Source: JANOQP01 sp044227705 (GTDB lineage: Bacteria > Bacteroidota > Bacteroidia > Chitinophagales > Saprospiraceae). Taken from it: 16,589 bases of DNA. The stretch's first letter is position 1. Each line of letters begins with the position of its first letter. Location: assembly GCA_044227705.1 (NCBI GenBank), contig JBGAWE010000086.1, positions 1-16,589 on the forward strand, read 5' to 3'. Positions 1 through 8,420 of this stretch are shown here, one piece after another. Under the pieces are notes generated by a model that had not been told where the DNA came from, ran no database searches, and saw only the letters and a program-made list of their open reading frames with translations. The position numbers and the translations under genes were made by a program.

Positions 1-3000
1 CACCCGCTCCATTCATACCCCACCCAAACATCGCCGTTGCTGTCGGCGGCTACCAGGCCCACTCTTTTGAACCAACCTCCGTTCTCGAAACTGTTCAAGT
101 AGGCTTTCGGGATTTTATGGTTGATGACTTCATAAACACCAGTTGCCGCTCGTTTGACCTGCTGAAGGGTGTCGAATCCGTGCGCCGTCGAGGGAATTCC
201 ATAGACATATGGAAAGGCCCAAAGATCCGGGTGAGTGCCACCGGCTATGGCGATTTCATTGGAAACAAGGCCATCCGCCTCGGTGATGGACTTCCAATTG
301 CAGGGCGCCTCGTACTGCAGGATTCCCTTCCCGGTGGCGAATGCCATGCTCGGCCCGCAGGCCTGGCCGCCCAAAACGCCGCCCGTCGGAGCGGTCAGGC
401 AAAGAGATGCGGCATCCTTGCAAATCCCGTCCTGGTCAATTTGGCTCAAGCCGTAGATGCCGCTTGTCAGCCAAGCGTTTTGGAGCGAATCAAAACCAAT
501 CAGGTAGCCCGAGGCGCAGGTGGGCTGGAACGAGAACGGGCCAGAAATCTCCCTCGTCTTGAAATAGCCGCTGCCAGAGGAGCCCGAGTCGTCGCCGCTC
601 GATGTCCATATCTTTCCGTTCGCGGCAATTTCCAGTCGAACAACTTCCGGTCCGAAGAGCGGTGATGTCGTCGTCTCCAGCCGCTGGAAAGCGGTCCCGT
701 TGAAACGGTGGATGGAATACTTGCTCAACGCGAAGATTGTCCCGTCTTGAACCCTGATCAAGTCCCGTACAACATCAACTGGCATTGCTGGAACATCCAG
801 CTTGTAGCTGTTTGATGTGGTGCCATCAAACAAATAGGGCTTCGAATTGCCGACAATCCAAAGGTGGTCGTCCGCATCCGGCTCAACCAATCTCGCATAT
901 GAGCCGCCCGCCCAAGCGCCCGGCAGCAGATCCACCGCACCAGTCTTCATATCGACCGAGAAAACATCCTTGTAGTTCGTGGCCACGAAAACCACTTCGT
1001 TTTTGCCCACCGAGAAGTCGTTGACGTAGATGCTGTCCGGCCAGTTGGAGGTGTTCAGATGGACCAATTTGCCGGCCGTGTCCACCTTCTCGATGCCCTT
1101 GTTGGTGGCAATCCACAGTTCGTTGCCGATTGGCTCGATGGTTCTGACCTGATTGGAGTAGACATACTCGAAAGCGGCGAAGTCGCCCGTCGCGGCTCCC
1201 CATTTGTCGACATAGTTGCTGCTCAAAACATCCTTCGAGAGCACCCAGAGATTGCCCGCCGCGTCCGCCCGCAGCTTCAGGATTTCGTTGCCGTGCAGCC
1301 AGCCGTTGGCGACGTTGATGTTCTCCCAGCCGCCGGTCTTCTTTATCCAAAGCCCGTTTTTGGCCGACCCGACGACCAGTTCCCCGTTCGCCCGCAGGGC
1401 AATCGAGGTGAACGACCGACACGTCGCGAGGCTCGAATCGACCCGAAAACCGCCCGTCGATTTGTGCATCATGAGCAGCGCGCCAGGCGTGATGAGGGCC
1501 AGCGAATCGCCGATTTCGGCCGCGCCCAATATTTCCTCCGTGTACAAAAGGCTCCGCCACGAATCGGGGTTGGCGGCGCAAACGGCGGTGCTCTGGCTGA
1601 CCGACACCGTATGGCACACCGTCAAGCTCTCTGTCGCGCATCCGCCGCTCTCCGTCAGGCAGAGCGGCAGGTTCCCCGTCAAGGAAGTCTGGTGGAAGAT
1701 GCCCGCCGAGCTGCCGATGTTGGCCCCGTCGAGTGTCCACAGGTAGCTGTCGGCTCCTTTGTAGCTGGCCGCCGCCACGACGATGGGGCCGTTGACCGTC
1801 GCCTGGAACCCTGCGATGGCCCCCGGCTGCACGTCCATTTTCCGCGAAAATGTGTCGCTGCACCCGCCCGGCAGCCCGACGACGAGCTTCAGATCGCCCA
1901 TGCCCGTCGGCTCGGCGATGCCCGCGAAGCCGAACGGGCCGCCCGCTTTTTTCACGCCGTTGAACCACCATTCGGCCGACGTGGCCTGCGCCGACGACTT
2001 GTTGACCGCGAAAAACTGGCTGCCGAGGCAAGGCCGGTCGTTGTCGAGCGTGAAAAAGGCCGCTTCGTCGCAACTGTAGATTTCGAACGTCGTGTCGCTC
2101 ACCGCAAAGGTCAGCGCGTCGGCCGCGTCGGAGATGCGCAGGCGGCAGGTGGTGGTGTTGGCCTTCGGCGCCGTCCAGTCGAAGGAGCCGGTGTTCGGCG
2201 TGGCGGGGGCGATGTCGAGCCAGCTTGCGCCGCCGTTGAGCGACCATTGGAGGCGCACCTTTCCGATGCCGCCCGTGTCGCCCCACTCGATTTTGAGCGA
2301 TTGGCCACTCTGCACCGCCAGCCCGGCGAGCGGGGTTTTCAGCCAGATGGAGTCGCCGGTCGCATTGTCGCAGCCGCCCACGCCGACGGCGCACCAGGCC
2401 TCGGCAATCGCGTCGATGGTGGCCGCATCGTTGAGACCGCTCGTGTTGGCGGCGGCGAGGAGCATGGCCTTCCTACATTCGGCGAAGCCGCTCGTTGGCG
2501 TGAGATAATCGAGCGTGGCGAAGACGAGGTCGCCGAGCCGCTCGTAGCCGATAGGGGGGACGTTGTAATAAAGCCCCTTCTCGCTCGAACCCGACTTCCC
2601 CTCGGCCAGCAGATAGGCCACATGGCCGAGCACACAGCAGTTGCGGTGGATGCCGCATTGGTCGTTGGAGGCGCCCGCGAGGCAACCGTCCTGGTTTTGC
2701 CAGAACTTGCCTTGCCAGGTGTCGGGGTCGCTTTTTTGATTCGGGTCGTCGAGCCGCCGGAGGCCGCCGAGGAAGACCTGTTCGCCCATCGCCCAGTTTG
2801 CCGTGCCGAGGGCGTGTTTTTCAATCAGGACGGCGAAGACATCGGCGAAGCCCTCGTTGAGCGCGCCCGCTTCGTACTGGTAGAGGAGGCCCGCCGTGTT
2901 CTTCACCACGCCGTGGGCGAACTCATGGCTCACCACGTCGAGGCCGACGACGGGGCCGACCGAGAAGCCGTTGCCGCTGCCGAGGTGCACGCCGAGGTCG

Positions 3001-4049
3001 GTCCAAAAGGCGTTCGAGGCAATCGGGTTGGAGGGCTGCCCGTAGTTTACCCAGCACTTGGCCGGGCTGCCGGGCTGGCCGTCGAAGTTGTGCCAGTCGT
3101 GGTTCGCCTCGAAAAACTCGGAGGCTTTTTCCATCGCCCAGTGCGCGGCGACGGCGGCCTGGGTCTCGGTCGAGGCCCAGTTGTCGGTCGGGTTGAAGAT
3201 GTCGGCGATGGGGTTGCCGTAGCCCAATTGGGCATCGAAGGTTCGCACGTTCTTCTCCTTGTCCCAAAGCCGGAAGCCGTTCGCCGTCGAGTCCGTGCAA
3301 AAGTTGACCGGACTGTTTTGAAAGAGCGCGCCGCCTGTCGCCGGGTGGTCGCAGGCAGCGGCGATGAGCGGGATTTTCAAAAAGACCTCGCCCGTCGTCG
3401 CGTCCACGAAGACCGCCTGCTGATCGAGCGGGTCGATGGAAAAAACGTCGAACGCATAGGCCAGCCGGAAGCCGCCCGGCTCGCCGCCGTCTATCCGGTT
3501 CGGCGCGACGACCAGCTTCCCTTCGGGGAAAAAAGTGGCGGCCGGGTCGCCTTTTTCCGTTTTCAGCTCGGCTTCGAGTTCCGCCTCCTGCCAAGCATAA
3601 CGGCTCGACGGCGTCGCGGCGAGCGCAGCCGCTCGGGCCTCGTCAGCCGTCAGGGCGGGTTCGGAAGGGACCACTATTTTTGAGAAAAAAGACCCGTTCG
3701 CCGCCGCCAGCCTGCCGTCCGGTTTTTCATGGAGAAGGTAGACCGCGCCGAAGACCGGCAGCTCGTCGTGCATCTGCTGAAGCCGGACATGGCGGTTTCC
3801 ATGTCGGTCAGTCCGCTCGCGCAACGGCTGCCAGCGGTCGGCGGGGCCGAAGCCGAAGTCGCCGTCGAACTTCCCGGCAGTGAAATCGTCGGCGGTCGGC
3901 CCGTCTGTCAACCCTGTCGGCAGCGAGAGGCTGTGCAAAGAGCTTCCCTTTTCGGTCATTTGGAGGAGGTTCTTCGCGATCTGGGCGGCGAGCCGGACGG
4001 GGCTGGCGGCGAGGCAGAGTAGGCAGAGGAGCGAGGCGAGCCTTTTCAT
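1..4049 (-). CDS. Secreted M4-family (thermolysin-like) metallopeptidase with C-terminal beta-propeller; C-terminus cut by window edge
   Basis: About 1349 codons are visible with no stop before the left edge. Residues 1-22 form a signal peptide (MKRLASLLCLLCLAAS, then LAAQ). A fungalysin/thermolysin-type propeptide follows (about 70-225, with ELPVFGAVYLLH and a PepSY-like stretch), then the M4 catalytic domain (about 235-555). The zinc site is HEFAH (H375, E376, H379) with the third ligand E399 in GALNEGFAD, exactly 20 residues after H379 as in thermolysin. H468 in GIHRN matches the thermolysin active-site His231 region. After the catalytic domain come an Ig/fibronectin-like domain (about 570-655), PKD-like segments (about 655-820), and a run of blades such as GNLWVLSKD, NELWIATNKGI and DHLWIVGN. 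These blades resemble the propeller repeats of two-component regulators. A type IX secretion sorting domain would be expected beyond the edge but is not visible. The start is chosen at the ATG before the signal peptide. The gene is divergent from the 4219 gene. The enzyme class is secure; its substrate is unknown. Confidence 0.93.
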   Translation of the reverse strand, partial: MKRLASLLCLLCLAASPVRLAAQIAKNLLQMTEKGSSLHSLSLPTGLTDGPTADDFTAGKFDGDFGFGPADRWQPLRERTDRHGNRHVRLQQMHDELPVFGAVYLLHEKPDGRLAAANGSFFSKIVVPSEPALTADEARAAALAATPSSRYAWQEAELEAELKTEKGDPAATFFPEGKLVVAPNRIDGGEPGGFRLAYAFDVFSIDPLDQQAVFVDATTGEVFLKIPLIAAACDHPATGGALFQNSPVNFCTDSTANGFRLWDKEKNVRTFDAQLGYGNPIADIFNPTDNWASTETQAAVAAHWAMEKASEFFEANHDWHNFDGQPGSPAKCWVNYGQPSNPIASNAFWTDLGVHLGSGNGFSVGPVVGLDVVSHEFAHGVVKNTAGLLYQYEAGALNEGFADVFAVLIEKHALGTANWAMGEQVFLGGLRRLDDPNQKSDPDTWQGKFWQNQDGCLAGASNDQCGIHRNCCVLGHVAYLLAEGKSGSSEKGLYYNVPPIGYERLGDLVFATLDYLTPTSGFAECRKAMLLAAANTSGLNDAATIDAIAEAWCAVGVGGCDNATGDSIWLKTPLAGLAVQSGQSLKIEWGDTGGIGKVRLQWSLNGGASWLDIAPATPNTGSFDWTAPKANTTTCRLRISDAADALTFAVSDTTFEIYSCDEAAFFTLDNDRPCLGSQFFAVNKSSAQATSAEWWFNGVKKAGGPFGFAGIAEPTGMGDLKLVVGLPGGCSDTFSRKMDVQPGAIAGFQATVNGPIVVAAASYKGADSYLWTLDGANIGSSAGIFHQTSLTGNLPLCLTESGGCATESLTVCHTVSVSQSTAVCAANPDSWRSLLYTEEILGAAEIGDSLALITPGALLMMHKSTGGFRVDSSLATCRSFTSIALRANGELVVGSAKNGLWIKKTGGWENINVANGWLHGNEILKLRADAAGNLWVLSKDVLSSNYVDKWGAATGDFAAFEYVYSNQVRTIEPIGNELWIATNKGIEKVDTAGKLVHLNTSNWPDSIYVNDFSVGKNEVVFVATNYKDVFSVDMKTGAVDLLPGAWAGGSYARLVEPDADDHLWIVGNSKPYLFDGTTSNSYKLDVPAMPVDVVRDLIRVQDGTIFALSKYSIHRFNGTAFQRLETTTSPLFGPEVVRLEIAANGKIWTSSGDDSGSSGSGYFKTREISGPFSFQPTCASGYLIGFDSLQNAWLTSGIYGLSQIDQDGICKDAASLCLTAPTGGVLGGQACGPSMAFATGKGILQYEAPCNWKSITEADGLVSNEIAIAGGTHPDLWAFPYVYGIPSTAHGFDTLQQVKRAATGVYEVINHKIPKAYLNSFENGGWFKRVGLVAADSNGDVWVGYEWSG

Positions 4050-4104
4050 CGAGCTTGAGCTTTTTCGTGGAATTGAAAAAAATGACCTTCACCGGTCGAT
4101 GGCT

Positions 4105-4136
4105 CAAAAGTGGAAAGGCTCGCGGCGGCTGGCAAC
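4105..4136 (-). promoter_or_regulatory. Candidate promoter of the M4 peptidase gene
   Basis: Reading the minus strand, GTTG is followed after 20 nt by CACTTTTG. This is one mismatch per box from the Bacteroidota TTTG / TAnnTTTG pattern. It would give a leader of about 50 nt. It is a motif match only. Confidence 0.3.
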
Positions 4137-4218
4137 CCAGAAAAAAACGGCGGCCTGCGGCCGAGGCTGCCGCAAGTTGTTGACAATCAATCAGTTCAGA
4201 CGAAAAACTGTCCGCCCG

Positions 4219-5688
4219 ATGCCGGAGAACGACCTATTTTTCTTGCTCAAAAAACTGGACGGCGAGGAGTTCGCGGCCTTCGTCGCCCATGTCCGGCGGC
4301 ACCTCGCGCCGACCGACCAGCGGCGGCTGAAGTTTCTCGGCATCCTCGAAACGGCCTTCCCGAAGGGCCAGTGGGCGAGGCTCTCCGATGCCAGCCTGGC
4401 ACTCGTCCTTTTCAACAAAAAAGCCCCGGCCGACACGCGGCTCCAAAACCTGCGCTCCGAGATGCTCGGCCTGCTCAAAGACTTTCTCGTCGTGCGCGAG
4501 ACCGTCCGACGGCCCTATCTGCGACAGCAAATCCTGCTCGAGTCGCTGCTGCGGCGAGGGGCGGCCGACGAGTTCCGAAAGGAGTTCCCCAAGCTCGGCG
4601 AGCGGCTCGAAAAGCGGCCCGACCGCAGCGCGTCCTACCAGCAGGCGATGCTCAAGGGCGAGGAGCTGCGCGCCCGCTTCGCCACCCTCGAACAGCGGGA
4701 GGAGGACAACCTCGCTGCCCTCCAAGCCCACCTCGACCGCTTCCACCTGCTCCAAAAACTGCGCTTCGCCTGCCACCAGCTCCAGCGGCGCAACGCCCGC
4801 CCGGCCGTCGCCGAGGAGCTTCCGGTGCTGCGCGAACTGGCCTTTTTGCTGCAGTTCCATGAAAAACTGGTCGAATCGGACCCTGTGCTCGAGGTGTACG
4901 CGAAGCTGTTCTCGCTCGCGGCGACCGACTCCTCCGACCTTGCCCAATGGGCCGACTTTCAAAGGACGATGGACGGCCACGCCACCCTCCTGCCGAAGGA
5001 GGAGCACAAGATGCTGCGCCTGCTCGCCGCCTATTTCCTCAACCACCAGGTGAACAGGGGGGCCTACGCCACGCTCGCCGAGCTGCGGGCCGCCCACGAC
5101 TCCCTGTTCGAGCACTGGCGCGGCGTGGCCGACGGGCTGCCCGACTCGGCCATGCTCGTCGAGGGCGATTTCGCGCCGTTTCAGCGGTTCGCCAACGTGT
5201 TTTCGGCCGCCCTCAACGCCGGACGAGGGGATTGGGCCGAGGCCTTCCTTGACAAGCGGCTGCACCTCCTCCGCGACGACAAGCGGGAGGCGGCGAACAA
5301 CTTCTGCCGCGCCGCCCTCCACTTGCACCGCCGCCAACTGGCCGACGCCCGCAACCTCGCCGCACAGGTCGGGCGGATGGGGCTTTTTTCTTATTACGAG
5401 GTGAAGTCGCTCATGCTTCGCATAGAGCTGGAGGATGGGCAGCCGGAGCGGTTCGAGCAACTCTTTGCCGCTTTTTTGGAAAAACAGCGCTCCGAACAGA
5501 CCCTGACCACCCACCACCTGAAGGGCTACCGCAACTTCTTTGTCTGGCTCCGCACCCTGTCCAACTGGCAGAACAGGCCGGTTGCCGAGCGCGAAAAGCC
5601 AACTGTCTTGAAAGAGAGGATCGAGCGGGCGCACCCCGTCGCCCAAAAGAAATGGCTGCTCGAATGGGTGGAAAGAGCGGGCGGTTGA
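4219..5688 (+). CDS. All-helical hypothetical protein, 489 aa
   Basis: I do not recognise a characterised function. The protein starts MPENDLFFLLKKLDGEEF and is almost entirely predicted helix. It is rich in Leu, Ala, Arg and Glu, and has repeated amphipathic segments that suggest a TPR-like or other helical-repeat solenoid. There is no signal peptide, membrane segment or catalytic motif, so it is probably cytoplasmic. The N-terminal style (a short helix with LLKxLDGEEF, followed by an R/K-rich helix) recalls lineage-specific hypothetical proteins of Bacteroidota that begin LLKxLxxxEhxxF; this comparison is from memory. The frame is open another 113 codons upstream to 3880, but that part overlaps the divergent protease gene and reads like non-coding sequence, so the ATG at 4219 is preferred. 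The gene is divergent from the protease and convergent with the lipoprotein gene, with only a 21-nt gap at the 3' end. Confidence 0.82.
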   Translation: MPENDLFFLLKKLDGEEFAAFVAHVRRHLAPTDQRRLKFLGILETAFPKGQWARLSDASLALVLFNKKAPADTRLQNLRSEMLGLLKDFLVVRETVRRPYLRQQILLESLLRRGAADEFRKEFPKLGERLEKRPDRSASYQQAMLKGEELRARFATLEQREEDNLAALQAHLDRFHLLQKLRFACHQLQRRNARPAVAEELPVLRELAFLLQFHEKLVESDPVLEVYAKLFSLAATDSSDLAQWADFQRTMDGHATLLPKEEHKMLRLLAAYFLNHQVNRGAYATLAELRAAHDSLFEHWRGVADGLPDSAMLVEGDFAPFQRFANVFSAALNAGRGDWAEAFLDKRLHLLRDDKREAANNFCRAALHLHRRQLADARNLAAQVGRMGLFSYYEVKSLMLRIELEDGQPERFEQLFAAFLEKQRSEQTLTTHHLKGYRNFFVWLRTLSNWQNRPVAEREKPTVLKERIERAHPVAQKKWLLEWVERAGG

Positions 5689-5709
5689 AAGCCCGGGAAG
5701 CGACGGGAC

Positions 5710-6159
5710 TTACTGCCTCACCATCCCGGCCGAATAAAAAATAAGCGTCCACTCGCCGCCGAGCTTCGCCCACCGCCGCTCGACCTGATAGCCGACGTCG
5801 GCGGCGGTCGAGATTTTTTCCACCATCAACGTCGGGCTGATAGGCTGAAAATCCCGCTTGAACTCGCCCGTGTTCAGCGGCGGGAGCGATTGGATTTTCC
5901 AGTCGTCGGCCGTCCAGTTCAGCTTCAGGGAAATCGTCCCGTCGGTCATCCGCTCGGCCTCGCGCTCGGGGAGGGGGAACTGGATGTGGGCCATCTGAAA
6001 CGCCGAGTCTTTGTGGAATTTCTCGTAAAAATCAACGAAATCCTTTGTCAGCTCGACCACTTGGCCGATTGGTTCGCCGGGGGCAGCGGCAGTCTTCGGG
6101 TTGTTTTTGCAGCAGAAAAAAAGAAGCGAGAAGGCGGCGAGCAGCAGGGAAACGCGCAT
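5710..6159 (-). CDS. Small lipoprotein, DUF4348-like, 149 aa
   Basis: The N-terminus MRVSLLLAAFSLLFFCCKNN is a lipoprotein signal peptide with Cys at 17 or 18, followed by a polar linker (KTAAAPGEP). The mature part contains FVDFYEKFHKDSAFQMAHIQFPLP and a later WKIQSLPPL. This resembles the DUF4348 family of Bacteroidota, in which a helix bearing F-x-x-F and then 'FQ..RI.FPLP' is typical. The family match is from memory and is tentative. An in-frame ATG 18 codons upstream (6213) would place a charged stretch before the signal peptide, so the ATG at 6159 is preferred. The gene is last in the minus-strand unit, 57 nt after the amidotransferase, with no obvious promoter in that gap. The probable location is the outer or inner membrane facing the periplasm. 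Its function is unknown. Confidence 0.8.
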   Translation of the reverse strand: MRVSLLLAAFSLLFFCCKNNPKTAAAPGEPIGQVVELTKDFVDFYEKFHKDSAFQMAHIQFPLPEREAERMTDGTISLKLNWTADDWKIQSLPPLNTGEFKRDFQPISPTLMVEKISTAADVGYQVERRWAKLGGEWTLIFYSAGMVRQ

Positions 6160-6216
6160 GGTCTTGTTTTTGAAAATGGAGAGTTGGGCTCCAAAACGGG
6201 GGCTTTCACCCAAAAA

Positions 6217-7074
6217 TTACTCGCCGCGCAGCCGCGCCAAGCTCCCCTCGATGAACCTCGGGATGACCGTCGAGTGCGTCAGCCCGATTTTCCGAGGGTC
6301 GGCGAGGTCGCGAATCATGCGGTTGTAGGTCGGCTCGCCGTGCGCGTCGACGACCTGTTTCTTCCTTTCCGGCTGGAGGAAGTGGTGCAGCATACCCTCC
6401 GGGTCGGCCTCGGGATGGAACTGCGTCCCGACCATCTCGGGCGAGAAGCGTACCGCCATCACCGCCCGCTCGTAATCGACGTGCGGCCTGATTTTTTCGA
6501 GGCAGAGGACGTGCGCCCCGAGTTCTTTCATCCTTTCCGGCTTCGGCTTCACCACCTCGAAGCGGCGGAAGTCTGCGATGTAGAACGGGTCGTTCAACCC
6601 CGCGAAGACCGTGTCGTGCCGCCCGGCCGCCGTCGGGTGCGCCGGGTAGGTGCCGAACGACCACTGCCGCCGAGCCTCGACGGAGCCAATTTGGAAGAAA
6701 TGGCAGGCCATCTGGAACGAGTGGCAGATGAAAAAGCAGTGCTTTTTGCGCGGCGTGTCCGTCCGGTTGTGCTCCCAGATTTCGTGGATGAGGTGGTAAA
6801 AGCGCCTTTCCCAGCTCTCGTCGACGTCCTTCAGCGGGTCGCCGGGGCCGCCCGAGAAGATGAAGATGTCGTGGTCGATGCTCGGAACCTCTCCCTTCGC
6901 CCGCACGTCGAAGACCTCAAACTGGAGGTCGGGGGCGTAGCCTGTGAGCATCGTTTTGAGCATCGGCATGCCCCGGTTGGTCTCGCCGTTGTACATGTCG
7001 AGGACGGCGGCAGTTGCCGTCGGGCGGGCCCTGCCCGCGAGTTTTAGGCCGGTTTCGACGAGGGTGTCGCGCAT
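6217..7074 (-). CDS. Class I glutamine amidotransferase-like protein (GMP synthase-like), 285 aa
   Basis: The fold signature is a class I (triad) glutamine amidotransferase: FIFSGGPGDP (71-80, oxyanion-strand region), the candidate nucleophile C117 in FFICHSFQ, and the His/Glu pair H220-P-E222 in GTQFHPE. The usual nucleophile elbow is G-x-C-x-G; here both glycines are replaced (I before C, and H-S after). The hydrolysed substrate, or the acceptor of the ammonia, cannot be read from sequence. No synthetase domain is attached, and none is encoded next to it. It could be a free-standing glutaminase-type subunit or a gamma-glutamyl hydrolase-like enzyme. The gene starts 8 nt after the HMG-CoA reductase stop, so it is very likely co-transcribed with it. 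The protein is cytoplasmic, with no signal peptide. Confidence 0.88.
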   Translation of the reverse strand: MRDTLVETGLKLAGRARPTATAAVLDMYNGETNRGMPMLKTMLTGYAPDLQFEVFDVRAKGEVPSIDHDIFIFSGGPGDPLKDVDESWERRFYHLIHEIWEHNRTDTPRKKHCFFICHSFQMACHFFQIGSVEARRQWSFGTYPAHPTAAGRHDTVFAGLNDPFYIADFRRFEVVKPKPERMKELGAHVLCLEKIRPHVDYERAVMAVRFSPEMVGTQFHPEADPEGMLHHFLQPERKKQVVDAHGEPTYNRMIRDLADPRKIGLTHSTVIPRFIEGSLARLRGE

Positions 7075-7082
7075 GGCTTTTC

Positions 7083-8420
7083 TTATTTTTTGATGGTTGT
7101 TTTTGCTCTCGATTCCTCCAAAAACGAGCGGACGGCCGAGTGCGAGACCGTCTTTTCATGGAAAAAGGCCCGCGCCGCCACTGCCTCCGCCTCCGTAGCC
7201 GCGAAGCTCGAGAGGATGTTCGTCAGGTGCATCTTCATGTGGCCCTTCTGGATGCCGGTCGTCACGAGCGAGCGGACGGCGGCGAAGTTCTGCGCAAGGC
7301 CCGTCACCGCGATGATTTTCATCAAATCGGCCGCCGACGGGTTTCCCAAAAGCTCCAGCGAGCGCCGCGCCATCGGGTGCAGTGCCGTCAGCCCGCCGAC
7401 CGTCCCGACGGCCAGCGGCACGTCGAGCCAGAAGTGGAAAACGCCGTCGCGCACCTCACAGCGGGAGAGCGAGCGGTACTGCCCGTCGCGCGAGGCGAAG
7501 GCGTGGCCGCAAGCCTCGATGGCCCGGAAGTCGTTGCCCGTTGCCAGCACAACTGAGTCGATTCCGTTGAAGATGCCCTTGTTGTGCGTCGCCGCCCGGT
7601 AGGGGTCGAGGCAGGCGATGCGTACTGCTGTGGCGAACTTCTCGGCAAAATCCTCGCCGGAAAGCCCCTCGGCCACTCCGTCGAGCTTTGTGACGGGGCA
7701 CTCGACCCACGCCCTCACGAGGCAGTCGGGCGTGTAGTTCGAGAGGATGGCCATGACGACCTCCACCTCGCGCTCGTCCTCGGCGAAGTCGGGCTGCTCG
7801 GCGAGCCACGCTTCGAGCGTGCGGGCGAAGTTTTCGAGTACGGAGTTGATGAAGTTCGCCCCCATCGAGTCGCAGGTGTCGAACGAGGCGCGGAGCTGCC
7901 AGAGGCCCGTTTCCTTTTCCGTGAAGTCCAAAAGCTCGACGTCGAGGATGCCGCCGCCGCGTTTTTCCATGTTCTCGGTCAGCGGCTTGGCCGAATTGAG
8001 GAGGTTTTTTTTCAAGTCAAAAAAGGCCGCCTTCAGCCTCTCCGGCCTGCCGAACCAGCGGAAATGCACCTGCCCGAGCTTCTGAACGTCGAGCACCTCG
8101 GCATGAAAGCCGCCACGGTCGAGCCAGAACTTGGCCGCGCTCGCCGCCGCCGCCACGACCGAGCTTTCCTCGATGACCATCGGGACGGCGTAGATTTTCC
8201 CATTGAGCAAAAAATTGGGCGCGACGGAAAAGGGGAGCAGGTAGTTCGAGATGACGTTCTCCGTGAAGCCGTCGAGCACGTCCTGCTTTTTCTCGTCTCC
8301 GAGCCACCACGAGGTCAGCTCGTGCGCGGCCGCATCGGGGTCCTTGAAGAAGGTCTCGACAAGCCAGCGGATTTTTTGCCGCTTCGACAGTTTGGAAAAA
8401 CCGGAGATGGACTTCGTCAC
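7083..8420 (-). CDS. Hydroxymethylglutaryl-CoA reductase, class II, 445 aa
   Basis: This enzyme interconverts HMG-CoA and mevalonate, the committed step of the mevalonate isoprenoid pathway. Class II signatures run in order: SGFSKLSKRQK near the N-terminus; ENVISNYLLP with catalytic Glu54; VPMVIEESSVVAAAAS; DSMGANFINS (184-193); ATHNKGIFNGID with catalytic Lys281; TGNDFRA with Asp297; and QKGHMKMH with catalytic His394. These correspond to Glu83, Lys267, Asp283 and His381 of the Pseudomonas mevalonii enzyme. The length (445 aa) fits class II (about 430). There is no membrane anchor, so it is cytosolic. Next to fni the biosynthetic direction is likely, although the P. mevalonii enzyme is catabolic. 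The start ATG overlaps the fni stop codon by 4 nt (ATGA), implying translational coupling. I did not assign NADH versus NADPH preference. Confidence 0.96.
   Translation of the reverse strand: MTKSISGFSKLSKRQKIRWLVETFFKDPDAAAHELTSWWLGDEKKQDVLDGFTENVISNYLLPFSVAPNFLLNGKIYAVPMVIEESSVVAAAASAAKFWLDRGGFHAEVLDVQKLGQVHFRWFGRPERLKAAFFDLKKNLLNSAKPLTENMEKRGGGILDVELLDFTEKETGLWQLRASFDTCDSMGANFINSVLENFARTLEAWLAEQPDFAEDEREVEVVMAILSNYTPDCLVRAWVECPVTKLDGVAEGLSGEDFAEKFATAVRIACLDPYRAATHNKGIFNGIDSVVLATGNDFRAIEACGHAFASRDGQYRSLSRCEVRDGVFHFWLDVPLAVGTVGGLTALHPMARRSLELLGNPSAADLMKIIAVTGLAQNFAAVRSLVTTGIQKGHMKMHLTNILSSFAATEAEAVAARAFFHEKTVSHSAVRSFLEESRAKTTIKK

Noticed and set aside
883..2394. 503-codon minus-strand frame inside the M4 protease gene
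   Set aside because: It is an Arg/Gly-rich shifted-frame shadow of the protease and its Ig/PKD/propeller tail.
1059..3683. A long open frame (874 codons) on the plus strand opposite the M4 protease gene
   Set aside because: Its translation is Arg/Val/Gly-rich with no motif. The minus strand encodes a clear zinc protease across the same DNA, and GC-biased third positions explain the lack of stops.
4234..5646. 470-codon minus-strand frame opposite the helical protein
   Set aside because: No recognisable motif. The plus-strand reading has the more natural composition, but since neither side matches a known family, some doubt remains about which strand is coding.
5689..5711. Weak hairpin between the convergent helical-protein and lipoprotein genes
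   Set aside because: The stem AAGCCCG with CGGGACTT needs a bulge and has no T run on either strand, so I do not call a terminator.
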